Positions 38,701-41,596 of a stretch of 41,596 bases of DNA are shown one piece after another (the first letter of the stretch is position 1; every line of letters begins with the position of its first letter). The notes below the pieces were generated by a model. The model was not told where the DNA came from. It worked only from the letters and a program-made list of their open reading frames with translations, and did no database searches. The position numbers were made by a program, and so were the translations under genes. This DNA is from Myxococcota bacterium (GTDB taxonomy: Bacteria; Myxococcota_A; UBA796; JAJRTE01): the NCBI GenBank assembly GCA_024278455.1, contig JAJRTE010000185.1, positions 1 to 41,596 on the forward strand, given 5' to 3'.

Positions 38701-41596
38701 TCAGGGAACCGTCGGGTCCGTGTCGTCCGGGTCGTACAATGACGGGTCGAAACCGTAGGGGGCGTCCTCCAGGCCCCCGGGCCACCAGTACCCGGGCACG
38801 CCGTCCTGGTCCATGTCCCAACCGTAACAGTCCAGATCTCCGTCACGGTCCAGGTCCGCCGCGCCGGCGCAAGGACCCCCATAACCCCCCACGTCCGGAC
38901 GCGTACCGTCTGGGTCCTGCCACAACCATCCGTCCTCGTTCGTGAAACCCTCGTCCCCCAGAATCGCCGACACCACATCCTCGTACAGCACCGCACTGTC
39001 GTCCCCGGCGTCCACAAGCGCTGACGCCAGGGAAAGGTGCAGGTCCCCGGTTTCCCAAAGACCCGCCGCACCGTTCCACACCGGCGTATCCCGGAAACCC
39101 GGTTCCTGCGTCTCGTACGCGCTCCCTTCCTCCACGACACAATCCGTCAGATCCGCCCCTCCCGGCTCTCCATACCCTGGGGCGTACAGCGTCGTCCCGT
39201 GAAGCTCCAACGACGTCGCATCCGTCTCGCATACCACCATCGTCGGGCCCGTGTTGTACGCCACCACGCTGTTCCATACCCGGGTCACGTATGGCGTAGA
39301 GGTGGCCGCAGAAGAGATGCCGCCCCCGTTCTCTCTCGCACCGTTCCCCACAATCGTCACGTTCGTCAACAGCCCGGACGTCTTGGAGAAATAGACCCCA
39401 CCCCCGTTCTCCCCAAGATTCCCCGTCACCATCGTGTTCGTGAGCGTCAACACCGAGTCGTCCGCCAACAGCCCCCCTCCTCTTGTCTCCGAGGTGTTCC
39501 CCGCCACCAATGTGTTCGTGAGCGTCACCGTGGCGTCGTATGCCGAGAGCCCCCCCCCTCCACTCGAACCCGCTATGTTCCCCGTCACCGTCGTGTCCGC
39601 AAGCGTCACCGTGGCGCCGTACAGCAAGAGCCCCCCCCCCGAAACTGCTGTGTTCCCCGTCACCGTCGTGTCGGCAAGCGTCACCGTGGCGTCGTATGCC
39701 GAGAGCCCCCCGCCCGAACCCGCCGTGTTCCCCGTCACCGTCGTGTTCGTGAGCGTCAGCGTGGCGTCGGAGAGCGAGATACCACCCCCACGCGAACCTG
39801 CCGTGTTCCCCGTCACCGTCGTGTTCGTAAGCGTCAGCGTGGCGTCGGAGAGCGAGATACCCCCCCCATCCGAACCTGCCGTGTTCCCCGTCACCGTCGT
39901 GTCGGCAAGCGTCAGCGTGGTGACCCCGTCCCAGACGTCCACAGCGATGCCACCACCACCCCACTCAGACGCATTGCCGCTGATCATGCTGCCCTCCACT
40001 GTCAGGTCCGAGTCTGTGGCGTAGATCCCCCCTCCATCCCCAAGCCCAACAACTACGTTCCCGCTCACCTCGACGCCTGACACGCACACTTCCGACTCCC
40101 ACATATACAGCCCACCACCTCCCCACCCCCCTTCATTCCCAGTCACACGCGTCTCTTCCACATTCACACTCGATTCGTACACCGCGATCCCACCGCCCCC
40201 ACCGTCCTCTTTGGACCGGTTCTCCGTCACAACCAGGCCACTCAGCGTCCCTTCAGGACAACCCCACAACAATATCCCTCCCCCAAGATCACCCGTATTC
40301 CCAGTCACCTGCAAATCCAACAACATCACCGATACCTGCTTCGCAAATACCCCGCTTCCCCCTTTTTCCACCGCCCACTCGTGTTCAGAAATGTTGTACC
40401 CGTTCTGAACCGTGAATCCGTCCAAAGCCACGTAGGGCTCCGTCTCTCCTTCCACTCCCTCGAACCAGAACACGCGACCCTCTCCCTCCCCGTCCACAAC
40501 CGTTCGCCACGAACCCTCCGTCGAACGCAACGCAACAGACTTCCCAATCACGGTCACATCGTGCTCGGTGTACGTACCAGGACCCACCCACACCGTCGCC
40601 CCTGGCAACGCCGCATCCAAAGCCTCCTGCAAGCTCGTGTACGACCCCACGGTCAATCCAACGTGCGGGTCCGCTCCATCCGTACCCCCGCAGTCCCCAT
40701 CCTCCCCATCCCCTGCTTCGTCCGAACCACCCGGGTACACATCCGGATCCCCGTCGTCACAGTCCCCACGCGCAACCGCATAGCCCGCAGGCGCATCGCA
40801 TGCTTCCTCCTCCTCCCCTTCCTCTCCAAAACCATCACCATCCGCGTCACGGTAGTAACGCCCCTTCCCGGATTCGGATACCGACTCGTCCGCATCGTCC
40901 GACAGCCCATCGCAGTCCTCGTCCACATCCCCTGCGTCACACACCTCCTCCGCACCGGGGTGCACTTCCGCGTCACCGTCGTCGCAGTCGCTCCCATCCT
41001 GCACAAGCCCTGCAGGCACATCGTCGCAGTACCCCGCCCCGCTCCCCCCATCCCCGTACCCGTCTCCGTCCGCATCCTCGTACCAGTATTCCCCTGGGCC
41101 GTATTCCGTCCCGGGGTCCTCGCCGTCCGACAGACCGTTGCAATCCTCGTCCACGTCCCCCTCGTCACACACCTCCGTCGCCCCGGGGTGCACGTCTCCG
41201 TCCCCGTCGTCGCAGTCCGTCCCCGCTGCCCCATACCCGGGCGGCGGCGTACACCCACCCCACGTCACATCCCCGGAACCCCCATAACCATCCCCGTCCG
41301 CGTCCCTCGTGTAGGCCTCCTCCCCTCCCTCGTCCGTCTCGTCGTCACAGTCGTTGTCCTTCCCGTCACACACATCCGCCGCACCAGGGTGCACTTCCGC
41401 GTCCTCGTCGTCGCAGTCCTGCCCAACCTCCAACGACACGTACCCGCTTCCCGGGGACGTGCACGACGCACGCACGCCCCCGGCTCCGTAGCCGTCACCG
41501 TCACCGTCCGCCAACCACGTCTCCGGACCCCCCACTTCCGCGTCACCGTCGTCACAGTCCACGGGAATGTCGTCCGGGGCGCACACCGGTTCCCCG
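38701..41596 (-). CDS. Large surface protein: MopE-type metal-binding repeats plus right-handed beta-helix (5' truncated)
   Basis: About 964 residues are in view; the N-terminus lies beyond 41596. The first ~300 residues have five copies of D-C-D-D-G-D/E-A-E-V-H-P-G-A-x-E-V-C-D, the Asp/Cys-rich MopE metal-binding motif common in Myxococcota. Then Y-T-S-L-Q-E-A-L-D-A and V-W-V-G-P-G-T-Y open a parallel beta-helix. Seven ~26-residue coils read like T-V-T-G-N-T-A-G-S-x-G-G-G and are almost identical (39420-39940). The C-terminal ~220 residues are another domain ending D-D-T-D-P-T-V-P. Probably secreted or surface-exposed and Ca2+-binding. Its DNA lacks the CTCGAG motif abundant elsewhere. Confidence 0.88.
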   Translation of the reverse strand, partial: GEPVCAPDDIPVDCDDGDAEVGGPETWLADGDGDGYGAGGVRASCTSPGSGYVSLEVGQDCDDEDAEVHPGAADVCDGKDNDCDDETDEGGEEAYTRDADGDGYGGSGDVTWGGCTPPPGYGAAGTDCDDGDGDVHPGATEVCDEGDVDEDCNGLSDGEDPGTEYGPGEYWYEDADGDGYGDGGSGAGYCDDVPAGLVQDGSDCDDGDAEVHPGAEEVCDAGDVDEDCDGLSDDADESVSESGKGRYYRDADGDGFGEEGEEEEACDAPAGYAVARGDCDDGDPDVYPGGSDEAGDGEDGDCGGTDGADPHVGLTVGSYTSLQEALDAALPGATVWVGPGTYTEHDVTVIGKSVALRSTEGSWRTVVDGEGEGRVFWFEGVEGETEPYVALDGFTVQNGYNISEHEWAVEKGGSGVFAKQVSVMLLDLQVTGNTGDLGGGILLWGCPEGTLSGLVVTENRSKEDGGGGGIAVYESSVNVEETRVTGNEGGWGGGGLYMWESEVCVSGVEVSGNVVVGLGDGGGIYATDSDLTVEGSMISGNASEWGGGGIAVDVWDGVTTLTLADTTVTGNTAGSDGGGISLSDATLTLTNTTVTGNTAGSRGGGISLSDATLTLTNTTVTGNTAGSGGGLSAYDATVTLADTTVTGNTAVSGGGLLLYGATVTLADTTVTGNIAGSSGGGGLSAYDATVTLTNTLVAGNTSETRGGGLLADDSVLTLTNTMVTGNLGENGGGVYFSKTSGLLTNVTIVGNGARENGGGISSAATSTPYVTRVWNSVVAYNTGPTMVVCETDATSLELHGTTLYAPGYGEPGGADLTDCVVEEGSAYETQEPGFRDTPVWNGAAGLWETGDLHLSLASALVDAGDDSAVLYEDVVSAILGDEGFTNEDGWLWQDPDGTRPDVGGYGGPCAGAADLDRDGDLDCYGWDMDQDGVPGYWWPGGLEDAPYGFDPSLYDPDDTDPTVP
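39420..39940 (-). repeat. Tandem ~78-bp minisatellite within the beta-helix gene
   Basis: Units of 75-81 bp, each containing GTGTTCCCCGTCACCGTCGT on the plus strand, encode successive beta-helix coils. At least six units are visible. Near-identity at DNA level indicates recent duplication or gene conversion and possible copy-number variation. Confidence 0.75.

Noticed and set aside
39420-39940. CRISPR-like regular repeat array
   Set aside because: Units are contiguous coding repeats without unique spacers and translate into beta-helix coils.

Overview
This is a high-GC (roughly two thirds by eye) chromosomal segment from a Gram-negative bacterium. The evidence is Kdo synthesis (KdsA, KdsB), lipoproteins, ExbB/ExbD/TonB proteins and a TonB-dependent receptor. 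MopE-type Asp/Cys repeats, SUMF1-type proteins, VCBS lipoproteins and many lipoproteins of unknown function point to Myxococcota or a related former deltaproteobacterium. That placement is inference. No rRNA, tRNA, CRISPR array, IS element or phage module was seen.

Layout. 1-304: 3' end of a SUMF1-type gene. 305-588: remnant of a GxxExxY gene. 589-4061: lipoyl operon made of an in-frame chimera (N-terminal lipoamide dehydrogenase joined to the E2 acyltransferase catalytic domain), a LipB-Nudix fusion and LipA. A convergent Nfu-type Fe-S carrier follows. 5057-6388: adenosine deaminase and a decayed stretch. 6389-9139: RmlD-like reductase divergent from kdsB-kdsA. 9113-15039: PPP-like metallophosphatase and TerD, divergent from a PMCA-type Ca2+ ATPase whose promoter carries a perfect inverted repeat. 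15067-18322: oxidoreductase remnant, thioesterase, PQQ-repeat lipoprotein, a small VPGHW-repeat lipoprotein and an outer-membrane-like protein. 18408-19787: sn-glycerol-1-phosphate dehydrogenase family enzyme. 20073-27538: TonB, ExbB, two ExbD-like proteins, a VCBS/FG-GAP lipoprotein and a TonB-dependent receptor broken by an in-frame TAG. 27548-30190: SDR epimerase and AlkP-superfamily phosphodiesterase. 30352-31542: AAA/DUF4143 pseudogene. 31745-34997: lipoprotein, DUF971, MazG-like protein, DNA methyltransferase and a small Cys-patterned secreted protein. 35027-38466: operon of a B12-type radical SAM protein, a coiled-coil ferredoxin, a lipoprotein and a membrane protein. 38701-41596: 3' part of a MopE-repeat/beta-helix surface protein.

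Most unusual points. (1) The E3-E2 chimera sits directly upstream of the genes that make its missing lipoyl cofactor. (2) The TonB system has two ExbD-like proteins that both lack the transmembrane Asp used for proton coupling, and a TonB without the Ser/His membrane motif. (3) The palindrome CTCGAG occurs about 115 times (hand count) between 1246 and 38181, roughly eight times expectation, often forcing the rare Arg codon CGA, and is absent from the last 3.4 kb. (4) A 78-residue secreted protein has a mirror-symmetric cysteine spacing 3-10-16-10-3. (5) TerD, a phosphatase and a Ca2+ pump form a divergent module with well-formed promoters. Several remnants (GxxExxY, PIN-like, quinone oxidoreductase, DUF4143, TonB receptor) show ongoing gene decay. 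Some breaks could be assembly or sequencing errors and need read-level checks.
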